The position numbers were made by a program, and so were the translations under genes. A stretch of 64,000 nt of DNA, taken from positions 233,842 through 297,841 of the forward strand of contig CBDCFC010000025.1 of the NCBI GenBank assembly GCA_965215945.1, read 5' to 3'. Numbering within the stretch: the stretch's first letter is position 1; each line of letters opens with the position of its first letter. The stretch comes from JAHEKD01 sp965215945. GTDB lineage: Bacteria > Pseudomonadota > Gammaproteobacteria > Arenicellales > JAHEKD01. Below are positions 63,239-64,000 of the stretch, piece after piece. The notes under the pieces are model-generated. The model saw only the letters and a list, made by a program, of their open reading frames with translations, made no database searches and was not told the origin of the DNA.

Positions 63239-64000
63239 ATGCAAACTAAACAGCTTATTAACGGTGAATTCGCCGAAGGACAAGGCGAAAAGCTAGCAAT
63301 TGTTGATCCGGCCACAGGCGCTGAAGTCACTCAAATTGCTCAAGCTTCAGCCGATCAAGTCGAAGCGGCAGTTCAATCCAGCGAACAAGCTTTTCAGTCT
63401 TACTCAAGAACAACACCGGTTGAACGTGCTACATATCTACTTGCACTTGCAGATGCGATTGAGGCGGCTACTGATGAATTAGCTGAATTGGAAAGCTTAG
63501 ATTGTGGTAAGCCGTTTGCCAGTGCCCGTGATGATGAAATGCCGTTGACCATTGATGTGTTTCGTTTCATGGCCGGAGCGGCTAGAACCATGAGTGGTTC
63601 GGCGGCAGGCGAATACGTGGAAGGTTTGACCTCCATGATTCGGCGTGATCCGGTTGGTCCGGTTGCAGCCATTGCACCCTGGAACTACCCATTGATGATG
63701 GCGTCCTGGAAACTGGCTGCACCGTTAGCGGCAGGTTGTTCGGTTGTGTTAAAGCCTTCAGAAATGACGCCTTTATCAACGCTTAAACTGGCTGAGATCA
63801 TTAACGACATTTTGCCTGAAGGTGTTGTAAACATTATTCATGGTGAAGGCCCAACTATTGGCGATCAACTGATCAATTCTCCACAAATGGAAGCAATCAC
63901 GGTCACCGGCTCACCAGCGACAGGTATGGCAGCTATGCGTGCTGCATCTAACCAGATTCGCCATGTGCATCTGGAACTAGGCGGAAAAGCACCGGTCATT
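63239..64000 (+). CDS. aldehyde dehydrogenase, betaine/aminobutyraldehyde type (3' end beyond window)
   Basis: The N-terminal 254 residues of an aldehyde dehydrogenase: NGEFAEGQGEKLAIVDPATG, APWNYPLMMASWKLAAPLAA (catalytic Asn), VLKPSEMTPLSTLKLAEI and HLELGGKAPVI at the edge (catalytic Glu). The catalytic Cys lies beyond the window. GGAG is 8 bases before the ATG. It resembles betaine-aldehyde and gamma-aminobutyraldehyde dehydrogenases, matching an operon that processes amine-derived aldehydes. Confidence 0.9.
   Translation, partial: MQTKQLINGEFAEGQGEKLAIVDPATGAEVTQIAQASADQVEAAVQSSEQAFQSYSRTTPVERATYLLALADAIEAATDELAELESLDCGKPFASARDDEMPLTIDVFRFMAGAARTMSGSAAGEYVEGLTSMIRRDPVGPVAAIAPWNYPLMMASWKLAAPLAAGCSVVLKPSEMTPLSTLKLAEIINDILPEGVVNIIHGEGPTIGDQLINSPQMEAITVTGSPATGMAAMRAASNQIRHVHLELGGKAPVI

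Overview
The window looks like chromosomal DNA of a free-living, probably marine, aerobic gammaproteobacterium. This rests on a FadE-type two-segment acyl-CoA dehydrogenase, genes for quaternary-ammonium osmolytes, a solitary ectoine synthase, a DddP-like remnant and AT-leaning base composition. No rRNA, tRNA, CRISPR array or prophage was seen. The species cannot be named from the sequence alone.

Layout. 1-5.9 kb: edge of a peptide-type ABC transporter, glycerophosphodiesterase, an Fe-S protein overlapping an MBL hydrolase, an aldehyde dehydrogenase, a HAD phosphatase and a lipoprotein. 6.4-17.3 kb: a fatty-acid beta-oxidation cluster (fadE divergent from tetR-fadD-fadH-fadN-like-thiolase) with a palindromic operator in the divergent gap. 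17.5-25 kb: small genes (GIY-YIG, GFA proteins, ferredoxin, GST, AhpD-like, envelope proteins). 24.7-26.2 kb: an ArsR regulator and a permease, each preceded by the same operator. 26.2-36.4 kb: a broken vanadium haloperoxidase, an isocitrate dehydrogenase with an internal duplication, a repetitive lipoprotein, and a graveyard of gene remnants. 36.6-42.7 kb: a methylated-amine unit (FAD oxidase, MttB-family methyltransferase split by a -1 shift, TetR, dimethylglycine-dehydrogenase-like flavoprotein) around a perfect operator. 43.2-47.2 kb: the four-gene Anbu operon (ATP-grasp, alpha-E, transglutaminase, Anbu protease). 47.6-58.9 kb: assorted metabolic and envelope genes, a broken pentapeptide-repeat gene and a MITE-like element. 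59.2-64 kb: a GlxA-type regulator divergent from Rieske oxygenase - SDR - BKACE - aldehyde dehydrogenase, which resembles carnitine/betaine-type catabolism.

The genes suggest a cell that uses fatty acids and methylated-amine osmolytes as carbon and nitrogen sources. Demethylation (Rieske, MttB, DMGDH-like) and oxidation (FAD oxidases, aldehyde dehydrogenases) enzymes sit under TetR or GlxA/AraC regulators.

Two window-wide features stand out. First, at least seven genes are disrupted or truncated (GFA remnant, haloperoxidase, DddP-like, Cys-rich secreted protein, MttB, pentapeptide protein, SDR). This could mean active gene decay, assembly indels or, for two of them, recoding. Second, many intergenic gaps carry short palindromic repeats of the GTCATTC...GAATCTCC type.
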